NCBI GenBank assembly: GCA_046341775.1
Contig: JBKDQQ010000104.1
Coordinates: 1 to 8,990 of the forward strand
Direction of reading: 5' to 3'
Length of the DNA: 8,990 nt
Source: SXXH01 sp041165735
GTDB lineage: Bacteria > Planctomycetota > UBA1135 > GCA-002686595
Every line of letters starts with the position of its first letter. Positions within the stretch are counted from its first letter, which is position 1. Positions 1 to 6,551 of the stretch are shown one piece after another. Below the pieces are notes generated by a model that was not told the origin of the DNA, ran no database searches, and was given only the letters and a program-made list of their open reading frames with translations. A program made the translations under genes and the position numbers.

Positions 1-284
1 GCGCGGCCACGCGCCGCGCGGAGGGCGAGGCGCTGCGGGCCCTGCGGCTCGAGCGCGGTTCGGAACGCGACCTGGCGTCGGATGAACGGCGCGTGCTCGA
101 GTGGTTGCGCCGCCAGCGCATCGATCCGTCGCGGCCCGCCGGCGACGCGACCGCGCGCTCCTGCGCGGCACGCTTGAACCTCGGCTCGGAACGCGCGCGA
201 CGCGCCTTGGTGCGCCTCGAGTTGGCGGGACTGGCGACGGGCCATGGCTCCGGGGCGGCGCGCGTGTATGTTGCGGCGCCATGA
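1..284 (+). CDS. C-terminal fragment of an unidentified protein with a winged-helix-like end
   Basis: The frame is open from the left edge (first full codon at 3) to the TGA at 282-284, giving the last 93 residues of a gene that begins outside the window. A GTG at 93 lies inside the frame, but the coding-like sequence continues upstream of it, so I treat this as a 5'-truncated gene and not a 63-residue protein. The fragment is rich in Arg, Glu and Leu. Its last 65 residues look like a winged helix: a helix around RVLEWLRRQ, a helix-turn-helix-like stretch SCAARLNLGSERARRALVRL, then LELAGLA and a short hairpin ending in RVYVAAP. This layout occurs at the C-terminus of many DNA-binding proteins (for example DprA-type or MarR-like wings), but nothing here identifies the family. 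The stop overlaps the apaH start (ATGA), suggesting coupled translation. The reading frame is well supported; the function is unknown. Confidence 0.6.
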   Translation, partial: AATRRAEGEALRALRLERGSERDLASDERRVLEWLRRQRIDPSRPAGDATARSCAARLNLGSERARRALVRLELAGLATGHGSGAARVYVAAP

Positions 285-1006
285 CGCACCGGCGGCGCAT
301 CTACATCGGCGACATCCAGGGTTGCCGCGAGGAGCTCGAGATGCTGCTCGAGGCGCTGCGCTACGACGAGGCGCAGGATGAGTTGTGGTGCTGCGGCGAT
401 CTCGTGAATCGCGGACCCGACTCGCTGGGCGCGCTGCGCCTCCTGCGACGCCTGTCCGCGCGCGGAGTGCTGGGCAACCACGACGTGCACCTGCTGCGGT
501 TGGCGCGCGGCCTGCGCACGGGACGCCGGCGCGACACGCTGGAGGCGGTGCTGGCGGCTTCCGACAGGGACGAATTGCTGGCCTGGCTGGAAAAGTGGCC
601 TTTCATCTGCGACTTTTCCGATTGCCTGCTCGTGCACGCCGGGATCTCGCCGGCGTGGAGCGATCCCGTGGCGAGCTTGGCGGGCTTGTCGCCCTACGAA
701 GAACGCGTCGAGCTCGCCTTCGCCACCAACGTGCGCCTGTGCGACGCGTCGGGCGCTCGTCCCGCCGCGGAGCCCGAGCACGCCGCGCCGCCGTGGCGGC
801 CGTGGTGGCGCATGTGGCAGGAGCGGGAGCACGAGCGCCGCACGGTGGTCTACGGCCACTGGGCGGCGGCCGGGCTGGTGGTCGAGGATCGCGTGCGCGG
901 ACTCGACAGCGGCTGCGTCTGGGGCGGCAGCCTGAGCGCCTGGATCGCCGAGGAGGACCGCATCGTGCAGGTGCGGGCGCGCCGCGCCTGGCAGAGCCTC
1001 GACTAG
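281..1006 (+). CDS. apaH: Symmetrical bis(5'-nucleosyl)-tetraphosphatase (diadenosine tetraphosphatase)
   Basis: This 241-residue cytoplasmic metallophosphatase should hydrolyse Ap4A symmetrically to two ADP, and in some bacteria also removes Np4 caps from RNA. The family motifs appear in order: GDIQGC (10-15), GDLVNRGPDS (39-48), GNHD (65-68), HAG (119-121), YGHW (191-194) and LDSGCVWGGSLSA (208-220). Probable metal or catalytic residues are D11, D40, N66, H67, H119 and H193. Gln replaces His in the usual GDxHG motif; many genuine ApaH proteins share this. The order and spacing follow E. coli ApaH closely, but the protein is about 40 residues shorter, mainly between the HAG and YGHW motifs. 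I chose the ATG at 281 because the motif-bearing sequence begins there and it overlaps the upstream stop as ATGA; the frame continues further upstream but looks non-coding. No clear Shine-Dalgarno is visible, which fits coupled translation. The stop is 21 bases from the convergent neighbour, with no hairpin plus T-run terminator between them. Confidence 0.93.
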   Translation: MTHRRRIYIGDIQGCREELEMLLEALRYDEAQDELWCCGDLVNRGPDSLGALRLLRRLSARGVLGNHDVHLLRLARGLRTGRRRDTLEAVLAASDRDELLAWLEKWPFICDFSDCLLVHAGISPAWSDPVASLAGLSPYEERVELAFATNVRLCDASGARPAAEPEHAAPPWRPWWRMWQEREHERRTVVYGHWAAAGLVVEDRVRGLDSGCVWGGSLSAWIAEEDRIVQVRARRAWQSLD

Positions 1007-1027
1007 GGTGGACCGCGGCGCCGGCCC

Positions 1028-3184
1028 TCAGGGTGCGGGTCGCAGTTCGACCCACTTCGATCCGCGCGGCGGCAACTCGACTTCGACCTCGACGCGACCA
1101 CGCTCGTCCGCGGCGAGCATGCGCGCCGACGAGCCTTCGACTTCGACGAGGGCCGCGCCGCGCAACCCGGTGTACTCCAGCGGCAGGCGCACCGATCGCC
1201 GCAACACGACGGGCCTCGGGTTGTAAAGCATGGCGAGGCCCGGGACCGGTCCGGACGGATCGACATGCAGCCATCCATCCCAGTCGGCTCCGTCGGCGCG
1301 ACGCAGCACGACGAGGTCCGACTCGAGGATGCGGCGGCGCGACTTGAACCAGCGCACCTCGCCCTCCAGCATCGCGCGCGTCTTTTCCGTGTCGTACAGG
1401 CGCGGACCGCGCCAGCAAGCCTGCACGCCCGCGCCGAGCAGGTTGCGCAGGCGCAGGCGGTAGTGGTCGAGATGCTCGGACAAGGGCTCGATCGTCGCCG
1501 CCGATCCGCCGCCGTGGTACTCCATCAGCGGCACGAACATCCAGCCCATCGTCGGACCCTTCGTGGCGAGCCCGTCGGCGATGTTCTGGCGCTCGATCAC
1601 CTCCTGGTGCTCGCGCGGCAGCGACCAGTTGGTCTCGCGATAGCCCATGGCGCACTTCGAACTGCCGTTCATGAAGTGCCAATCGGGCACGTTCAGGTAG
1701 ATGCCGCGACCGCGCGCCCAGCGATAGAAGTCCGCCAGGCGCTCGCGCTGGGTCCAGTAGCTGTCGCCCAGGCCGCGATGTCCGTCGTGCGCGGTCGAAG
1801 CGCACGCGTCGCCGGGATACGAGCCGTCGTGCTCGAGCACGTCCATGCCGGTCGCCTCGAAGAAGCCGCGCAGCGCCGCGAAGTACTCGCCGCCCCACGC
1901 GCTGGCGAGGCAAGGGCTGTTGCCGAACACGGCGCCGCCAGGAAGCCCCGTGGCGGGATCGAGCACGTCGACCTCGGGCGAGATGCTGCGCGATGCGAGC
2001 AGCGAGTAGCCGCCGAGGGCGACGCCACGCGCGTGCGCGTGGTCGGCGGCGCGCTTCATGGCGGCCAGGTAGGCGGGGTCCCGCGACTCGAGGTTCGCGC
2101 CGCTGCCGAAGGTCATCACGACCAGCTCGAAGCCGGCGTCTGCCGCCTGGTCGATGGCCGCGAGGAGCTTGCTTGGCTCGGCGCTGGCGGCGTGGAAGAT
2201 GAGCGGGTTCTCCTGCGACCAGGGCGCCACGGCGCGGTAGAAGCGCGACAGGGCGAGCGAGCGGCGCGCGGCGTCGTCGCCGTCGAAGCACAGGATCCAG
2301 GTGCGATGCGACTCGAAGTCCGCCCCGTCGGCGAGCAGCACATCGGGTCCCAAGGGCGGCGCCGTCTCGAGCAGGCAAGGCGTGCGCAGCGCGTAGTTGA
2401 CTTGCGTGGAGTAGCTCGGATCCTCGAGCCAACGCACGGACGAACGGCGGACGGGCTCGACCGGGCGCAGGATGGCGGGCGCGTCCGTCTCGACATGCAC
2501 CGGCGGCAGCTTCCACGCGCGGGGCAGTTCGACGTCGCTCTGCGCCTCGACGAAGCCGAGCACTTCGGCCACGCACTCGGAGAGGCGCAACGCGCGTCCC
2601 GTGCGGTTCTCGACGATCAAGCGCTTGGCGACCAGCGGCAAGCCGTCGTGGATCTCGTGCTCCACCACCACGGCGAGTCCTCGCCAGCGGCCTTCGCCCT
2701 CGTGGCGGACCTGCACGGCGACGCCCTTCGGCGGCCACTGCACCGGACGCGAAAGCCACTCCGCACGCGGCTTCCACGCGAAACGCTCGCGCAGCGGGCC
2801 GCTGTTCCAGCCAACCTGGCGCAAGGCGCCCTCGAGCGGCCGCGCCGCGCGCAGCCACTCGGGATCGATGTAGTTCTGCACCTTCGGGGGCTCGAAGCCG
2901 CCCACGTGCACGACTTCGCCATCGATCACGAGCCGCGCCTCGGGCTTGACGGTGCGCAGGAGTTCGCGTCCGTCGACGACGAGCTCGAGCGAGGTCGTCG
3001 CTCCTCCCGGTCGCGTCGAGACCACGCGGCGCACGAGTCCATTCTCGAGCGAGATGGCCCGGGCGTCCTCGTCGACCACCACGCGCGCCGCGTAGGGCGA
3101 AGGATCGACCAGCCAATCCTGCGCGCCAGCCGTGGCGGGCAAGAGGACGAGCGCCAACGACGCGAGGATGGAGGAGGCGCGCAT
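1028..3184 (-). CDS. Secreted glycoside-hydrolase-like protein (putative TIM barrel, GH36/clan-D-like)
   Basis: From the ATG at 3184 this encodes 718 residues. Residues 1-21 form a signal peptide (basic start, hydrophobic stretch ILASLALVLLPA, cleavage likely after TAGA), so the protein is exported. Residues of about 25-310 are rich in beta-strand and resemble the N-terminal beta-sandwich of alpha-galactosidase-like enzymes. Residues of about 320-590 look like a (beta/alpha)8 barrel, with strand-like segments FELVVMTFG, GVALGGYSLL, MDVLEHDGSYPGD (448-459), GIYLNVPDWHFMNG (494-507) and MGWMFVPLMEYHGGG (546-560). The last 80 residues or so look like a C-terminal beta domain. D453 in EHDG is a plausible nucleophile and D501 another candidate acid, but I do not see the complete GH27 or GH36 signatures, so both substrate and activity are open. 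It follows the unrecognised secreted protein by 19 bases and probably shares its transcript. An ATG at 3214, with a good GGAG upstream, is a real alternative start; it adds ten residues before the signal peptide. Existence of the gene is near certain; the enzyme class is tentative. Confidence 0.72.
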   Translation of the reverse strand: MRASSILASLALVLLPATAGAQDWLVDPSPYAARVVVDEDARAISLENGLVRRVVSTRPGGATTSLELVVDGRELLRTVKPEARLVIDGEVVHVGGFEPPKVQNYIDPEWLRAARPLEGALRQVGWNSGPLRERFAWKPRAEWLSRPVQWPPKGVAVQVRHEGEGRWRGLAVVVEHEIHDGLPLVAKRLIVENRTGRALRLSECVAEVLGFVEAQSDVELPRAWKLPPVHVETDAPAILRPVEPVRRSSVRWLEDPSYSTQVNYALRTPCLLETAPPLGPDVLLADGADFESHRTWILCFDGDDAARRSLALSRFYRAVAPWSQENPLIFHAASAEPSKLLAAIDQAADAGFELVVMTFGSGANLESRDPAYLAAMKRAADHAHARGVALGGYSLLASRSISPEVDVLDPATGLPGGAVFGNSPCLASAWGGEYFAALRGFFEATGMDVLEHDGSYPGDACASTAHDGHRGLGDSYWTQRERLADFYRWARGRGIYLNVPDWHFMNGSSKCAMGYRETNWSLPREHQEVIERQNIADGLATKGPTMGWMFVPLMEYHGGGSAATIEPLSEHLDHYRLRLRNLLGAGVQACWRGPRLYDTEKTRAMLEGEVRWFKSRRRILESDLVVLRRADGADWDGWLHVDPSGPVPGLAMLYNPRPVVLRRSVRLPLEYTGLRGAALVEVEGSSARMLAADERGRVEVEVELPPRGSKWVELRPAP

Positions 3185-3203
3185 CTCGCGCGCGATCGGC
3201 CCA

Positions 3204-4253
3204 CTAGCGGGCATCGCGCTGCTCCGCACCGCCCCCACGGGGGCCTTCTTGCTTGCCGCCGGGCGGGGCGTCCGGCGTCGCCTCGGGACCGAAGGGCTTG
3301 GGCGTCCAATCGACCACGAAGCTGCGCGTCTCCTGCTCGACGAGCGGCTCCGCGGCGCCCTCGTAGAGCGTGGTGGCGCGCGTCGTGTGCTGGTAGCGCA
3401 GCAACTTCAGTCCGGGCGCGAACTCGGCTTCGGCCTCCACCTCGCGGCGGCACCCGGAGATCGTCCTGCGCTTGTCCTCCGGCACCAGCGCGTTGCTGAG
3501 GCGGTCGACGAGGCGCGCGAACTCCTCGCCATCCTGCAAGGTGGAGAGGCGCACGACGGACGACTCGTCCGAGCGCGACGCGAGCACGAAGGTGCGCAGC
3601 GCGGCGGCAGGGACGCCGTCGGCCCCCATCGGCAACAGCAGCTCCACGCGCTCGCCCGCTCCGGGCCGCGCGACACGGCCATCCCATGCTCCGCACCATT
3701 GGTCCCACAAGTCGCGCACGGGCTTGACGAGCCCATGGCGATTGCGAGGCGAGACGAGCGTGGCGCGCTGCCGGTCGGCGTCCTCGAGCGCCAGCACGCC
3801 GCGGCGCACGCACGACTCGATGGCGCGGTTGACGGCGGGCTCGACCTCGAGCGGGCCGGCGAAGGAGCCGCGCGCGTCGACCTCGAAGTCGCACAGGCTC
3901 GTCATCTGCGCCTCGCGCGAGGAGCGCGCGAGGTTCACCTCGGGGGCGTCCGCGGGCAGTCCGTCGATGCGCGCGAGCATCGGCGCGACGAAGGTGAAGC
4001 GCGTGCGGCCCTCCGGGGCGGGCTTCCATTCGAGCCGATAGTGCAGCTCGTAGCTGCCGTCGCGCCGTCCGCGCACCTCCACCACCGCCACCGAGCCGGA
4101 CTCCGGCCAGGAGCGCCGCAGGGAGAGCGGCTCCAAGGCGGGCGCGATGGCGGGCGCGGGCTCCTGCCGCGCGACGGCGGCGGAGGCCGTCGTGGCGACG
4201 AGGATCGTGGCGACGCAGGCGGAGGCGGAAAGCAGCAGGGAAGCGGCTCGCAT
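3204..4253 (-). CDS. Secreted protein of unknown function
   Basis: The ATG at 4251-4253 gives 349 residues. The N-terminus is a signal peptide: MRAASLLLSASACVATILVA followed by TTASAA, with cleavage likely near residues 25-28. The mature protein starts with an Ala/Pro-rich linker (about 29-40). Residues of about 42-320 form a mixed domain with alternating hydrophobic strands (SVAVVEV, YELHYRLEW, RTRFTFVAPML, ERVELLLPMG, RTFVLASR) and four cysteines (121, 148, 187, 268) that could form disulfides. The strand SFVVDWTPKP (311-320) closes the domain, and the last 25 residues are Pro/Gly-rich and probably disordered. I recognise no family or catalytic motif. It sits 80 bases downstream of the DprE1-like gene and 19 bases upstream of the glycosidase-like gene, so co-expression with the latter is likely. 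The frame is supported by the signal peptide, start position and fit to its neighbours. Confidence 0.75.
   Translation of the reverse strand: MRAASLLLSASACVATILVATTASAAVARQEPAPAIAPALEPLSLRRSWPESGSVAVVEVRGRRDGSYELHYRLEWKPAPEGRTRFTFVAPMLARIDGLPADAPEVNLARSSREAQMTSLCDFEVDARGSFAGPLEVEPAVNRAIESCVRRGVLALEDADRQRATLVSPRNRHGLVKPVRDLWDQWCGAWDGRVARPGAGERVELLLPMGADGVPAAALRTFVLASRSDESSVVRLSTLQDGEEFARLVDRLSNALVPEDKRRTISGCRREVEAEAEFAPGLKLLRYQHTTRATTLYEGAAEPLVEQETRSFVVDWTPKPFGPEATPDAPPGGKQEGPRGGGAEQRDAR
3222..3225 (-). promoter_or_regulatory. Possible Shine-Dalgarno for an alternative start of the glycosidase-like gene
   Basis: On the minus strand GGAG lies 7 bases before an ATG at 3212-3214, in frame with and ten codons upstream of the start I annotated at 3184. 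Using it would make the gene overlap the preceding stop codon (3204-3206), as in coupled pairs. The ATG at 3184 gives a more typical short n-region for the signal peptide but has only GAG directly against the start codon. I cannot decide between the two from sequence alone. Confidence 0.4.
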
Positions 4254-4277
4254 GCGGGCCAAGCTACTCGCACCGCG

Positions 4278-4332
4278 GCGCGCGGCGCACCCGGAGCGCA
4301 GCGCGCGGCGCAACCGGGGCGGGGCGCGCGGC
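4278..4332. repeat. Imperfect 23-base tandem repeat in an intergenic gap
   Basis: Between the stop of the DprE1-like gene (4334) and the start of the secreted-protein gene (4253), the words GCGCGCGGCGCACCCGG (4278-4294) and GCGCGCGGCGCAACCGG (4301-4317) differ at one base and start 23 bases apart. A third partial copy, GCGCGCGGC, begins at 4324, again 23 bases on. The gap has no recognisable terminator with a T-run and no clear promoter. The repeat could be a binding site or simple slippage in a GC-rich spacer. Confidence 0.5.
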
Positions 4333-4333
4333 C

Positions 4334-5779
4334 TCAGGCGAGGGCCGCGAGATCGGCGCCGAACACGCGACGATGCTGATCCGATTGGAACAGGCCCGCG
4401 GGATCCAGCTCGCGCTTGAGCGCGCCGAACCTCGCGAGGAGCTCGCCGCCCCACATGCGCCGCGCGTCCTCGACGCCCATGACCGAGTCCTTGGCGAGGT
4501 ACAGGCGACCGCCCGCCTCCAGAACGAGGCGCGTATTGCCGTCGAGATGCGCCATGAGCTCCACGCGCCGCGCGGGATCGACCTTGTAGTCGAGCGCGAG
4601 GCTCCAACCGTCGAGACCATGCGTCAACCAGAACGGATCGGCGCGATGGCGCTTGACGACGCCCAGGTAGCTCGCATGTCCCGCGCGGCGATCGCGCTCG
4701 AGCACCGCGAGAAACACCTCCTTGGCGCGCTCCTTGGGCGCGAACAACTGGTGCTGCACGAGCCCGCGCCGCTCGGCGCGACCGTAGGCCCACTTCCAAT
4801 TGGGCACGTAGTCGAGCAGGAAGGCGAAGGCCGCGTGCGATTGGCGGTACCAGCCTTGCCGCTCCTCGATCTCTCCTGCGAGGTGCTTGGTGGCGTTCAC
4901 GAAACGCATCCCGGACTCGTGGTTGGCGAGGCGCAGCAGGCGCCACACCTCGGACTTGGGGAACACGCCCGCGATCCTCGCAGGCAGCTCCTGGTGCGCC
5001 ACGCGCAAGGTGCGCGCGGGTTGCGCGTCCTCGCCTGGACGCAGGTGGCGCGCCTCGTGGATCACGCCGCGCCCGCTGGCCTCGCCGCCCGCGAAGCAGT
5101 CGATCCACGCGACCAGGTAGTCGGCCTGCGAAAGGCGCGACTCCATCCATTCCATCGTCTCCACGAGGTTTGCCGTGCGCTTGGCGCGCACCAGCAGTTC
5201 GCCCGAATGCACGCGCTTGGTCGACAAGCGCAGCCTGGTGAACAATCCGAGCAGGCCCGCGCCGGCGATGGCCGCGTGGAAGAGCTCCGGATTCGAATCG
5301 CGCGAGCAGGTGCGCAGCTCGCCCGCCGCGTCCAGCAGGTCGAACTCGAGGATCGAATCGCCGATCGGTCCGACGCGCCAGGCGTTCTTGCCGTGGATGT
5401 TCATCGCGGCGGCGCCTGCGAGGGTCGGGTGCATCGTGCCCGACACGACGGACGGCCAATGGCCGCGCGGCAGGATCGATTGCCACAACTGGCGGACCGT
5501 GACGCCCGGATCGACATCGGCGACGCCGGTCGCGGAGTCGAAGTCGAGCCGCGCGTTCCAACGCGCCATGTCGAGCACGATGCCGCGCGAGGTCGTGTTG
5601 GCGTCTCCGTAGGAGCAGCCGCCACCGCGCGGAGCAAGGCTCGCGCCCTCGGCGCGGGCGAAGGCGAGGCATTCGCGCAGTTCATCCATGCCCCGCGGAC
5701 GCAGGACGCGCGCGTGCGAGCCCGAGGCCATGCCCCAGCCTTCGCACCATTCGAACGACCGCTGCGCCGCGAGGGTCAT
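4334..5779 (-). CDS. DprE1-like FAD-dependent polyprenylphosphoryl-pentose 2-oxidase
   Basis: This 481-residue protein closely follows mycobacterial DprE1, which oxidises C2 of decaprenylphosphoryl-ribose to the 2-keto intermediate. The N-terminal FAD-binding (PCMH-type) domain covers about residues 20-190. It contains GCSYGD (54-59, like GRSYGD in DprE1), DVDPGVTVRQLW (88-99), SGTMHPTLAGAAAMNIHGKN (113-132) and AGLLGLFTRLRL. The C-terminal ALO-type substrate domain covers about 310-475 and contains WAYGRAERRGLVQHQL, GWSLALDY (391-398), GGRLYLAKDS (423-432) and LDPAGLFQSD. By recall alignment, H129 matches Mycobacterium tuberculosis H132, K430 matches K418, and A395 stands where C387 is, so the benzothiazinone-reactive cysteine is absent. 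There is no signal peptide or membrane segment. It starts 10 bases after the reductase stop, with GAGG overlapping that stop, so the two are coupled. A general alditol or sugar-lactone oxidase is the main alternative, but the reductase partner favours DprE1. The natural prenyl sugar here is unknown. Confidence 0.85.
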   Translation of the reverse strand: MTLAAQRSFEWCEGWGMASGSHARVLRPRGMDELRECLAFARAEGASLAPRGGGCSYGDANTTSRGIVLDMARWNARLDFDSATGVADVDPGVTVRQLWQSILPRGHWPSVVSGTMHPTLAGAAAMNIHGKNAWRVGPIGDSILEFDLLDAAGELRTCSRDSNPELFHAAIAGAGLLGLFTRLRLSTKRVHSGELLVRAKRTANLVETMEWMESRLSQADYLVAWIDCFAGGEASGRGVIHEARHLRPGEDAQPARTLRVAHQELPARIAGVFPKSEVWRLLRLANHESGMRFVNATKHLAGEIEERQGWYRQSHAAFAFLLDYVPNWKWAYGRAERRGLVQHQLFAPKERAKEVFLAVLERDRRAGHASYLGVVKRHRADPFWLTHGLDGWSLALDYKVDPARRVELMAHLDGNTRLVLEAGGRLYLAKDSVMGVEDARRMWGGELLARFGALKRELDPAGLFQSDQHRRVFGADLAALA

Positions 5780-5787
5780 CCGCGCAT

Positions 5788-5791
5788 CCTC
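5788..5791 (-). promoter_or_regulatory. Shine-Dalgarno of the DprE1-like gene, overlapping the reductase stop codon
   Basis: On the minus strand the sequence reads TGAGGATGCGCGG before the ATG at 5779. GAGG lies 8 bases from the start codon and shares bases with the TGA (5792-5790) of the upstream reductase gene. This supports the start chosen for the oxidase and suggests that ribosomes finishing the reductase reinitiate on it. Confidence 0.6.
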
Positions 5792-6551
5792 AGATCGAAA
5801 GGCGCTTGAAGAGGAAGGACGGGATGTTGCGGATGACGAAGGCCACCAGCGCCCAGCGACGCGGGACGAAGCGCTCGTTGGCGCGCGCTTCGACCGCGGC
5901 GAGGATCATGCGCGCGGCCTCGTCCGAGCCGATCAGCCACAGCGGATCGTCCATCCCGGCGGTCATGCGCGTGGCGACGAAGCCGGGCTTGATGGTCACG
6001 ACATGCGCGCCGCGCTCGGAAAGGCGGTTGCGCAACGCCTCGAGGTAGTGGTTCAGCGCCGCCTTCGTAGCGCCGTAGACGGGGTTGCCCTTGCGGCCGC
6101 GCTCGCCCGCGATCGACGAGATGCCGACGAGCGTTCCGCCGCGTTGGGAAGCGAACAAGCGCGCGGCGGCGTTGCCCCAGGCGATGCAGCCGCCGACGTT
6201 GACCGCGAGCTGCTCGAGGTCGCGGACCGTGTCGTACTCGTCGGGCGCGGTCTTGGGCATGATCGCCGCGGCGTAGATCACGAGGTCCACGCCGGAGAGC
6301 GCTTCGAAGAGCTCTTCGAAGAGCGGCGCGACCTCCTCCGTGCGCGACGCGTCGTGCGCGCGGACGACGAGCCGCGCTCCGCTCGCCTCGCAAGCCGGAC
6401 GCAAACGGGCCTCCAAGGCGCGCAGCTCGGCGTCGCGCCGGCCTAGGGCCGCCACGCGCGCGCCGCGCGCGACAAGCGCCTCGACCAAGGACGCGCCGAT
6501 GCCGGAACTGGCTCCCACCACGATGGCGCGCGTGTGCTTGCCGAGCTTCAT
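5790..6551 (-). CDS. DprE2-like short-chain dehydrogenase/reductase
   Basis: This 253-residue classical SDR is paired with the DprE1-like oxidase. In mycobacteria DprE2 reduces the 2-keto decaprenylphosphoryl sugar with NADH to decaprenylphosphoryl-arabinose. Visible signatures are the Rossmann glycine motif GASSGIG (13-19), an acidic D67 in AHDAS, YAAA (93-96) in place of NNAG, N118, and the catalytic S146, Y159 and K163 in ISSIAGERGRKGNPVYGATK; then IKPGFVATRM (187-196). The SSIAGERxRKxNxVYGATKA segment is typical of DprE2-type reductases. The C-terminus (from about 231) is hydrophobic with basic residues (ALVAFVIRNIPSFLFKRL), consistent with membrane association near a lipid-linked substrate; that is inference. 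I chose the ATG at 6551 because the Rossmann fold starts ten residues later; a TTG 13 codons upstream adds nothing family-like. No strong Shine-Dalgarno is visible. The gene is the first of the minus-strand block, and reductase-before-oxidase order is opposite to mycobacteria. Being an unrelated SDR is the alternative. Confidence 0.83.
   Translation of the reverse strand: MKLGKHTRAIVVGASSGIGASLVEALVARGARVAALGRRDAELRALEARLRPACEASGARLVVRAHDASRTEEVAPLFEELFEALSGVDLVIYAAAIMPKTAPDEYDTVRDLEQLAVNVGGCIAWGNAAARLFASQRGGTLVGISSIAGERGRKGNPVYGATKAALNHYLEALRNRLSERGAHVVTIKPGFVATRMTAGMDDPLWLIGSDEAARMILAAVEARANERFVPRRWALVAFVIRNIPSFLFKRLSI
6302..6321. repeat. Perfect 20-base palindrome inside the reductase gene
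   Basis: CTTCGAAGAGCTCTTCGAAG is identical to its own reverse complement. It also contains the direct repeat CTTCGAAGAGC at 6302-6312 and 6314-6324. It encodes part of LFEELFEAL (residues 78-86 of the DprE2-like protein), so a helix repeat of LFE in codon-biased DNA may explain it fully. Confidence 0.75.

Noticed and set aside
10..15. Suspicion that GDIQGC (Gln for His) at ApaH residues 10-15 marks an inactive enzyme
   Set aside because: Coordinates here are residues of the apaH product. GD[IL]QGC is common in accepted ApaH proteins, and all other motifs are intact.
101..280. An N-terminal extension of apaH to the upstream in-frame start at 101
   Set aside because: The extra 60 residues are Arg/Gly-rich, overlap the winged-helix frame and have no counterpart in ApaH, which begins right before the first metal motif.
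1007..1027. A possible bidirectional terminator between apaH and the convergent glycosidase-like gene
   Set aside because: Only overlapping short GC palindromes (CCGCGG, GGCGCC) are present, with no adequate loop and no T-run on either strand.
603..3116. An 837-codon minus-strand open frame overlapping apaH and the glycosidase-like gene
   Set aside because: Arg-rich shadow frame that crosses the convergent gene boundary; no motif, and it conflicts with two well-supported genes.
3231..3250. A GCCCCC/GGGGGC inverted repeat followed by CTTCTT, resembling a terminator on the plus strand
   Set aside because: It lies in the 3' coding end of a minus-strand gene, encodes its Pro/Gly-rich tail, and no plus-strand gene ends there.
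1265..3499. A 744-codon plus-strand open frame antisense to the glycosidase-like gene
   Set aside because: It is a GC-rich shadow: composition is low-complexity Arg/Ala/Gly, there is no recognisable domain, and the minus-strand frame has a signal peptide and folded-domain features.
4373..5809. A 478-codon plus-strand frame antisense to the DprE1-like gene
   Set aside because: The minus-strand frame carries the full FAD-oxidase motif set; the plus frame has none.
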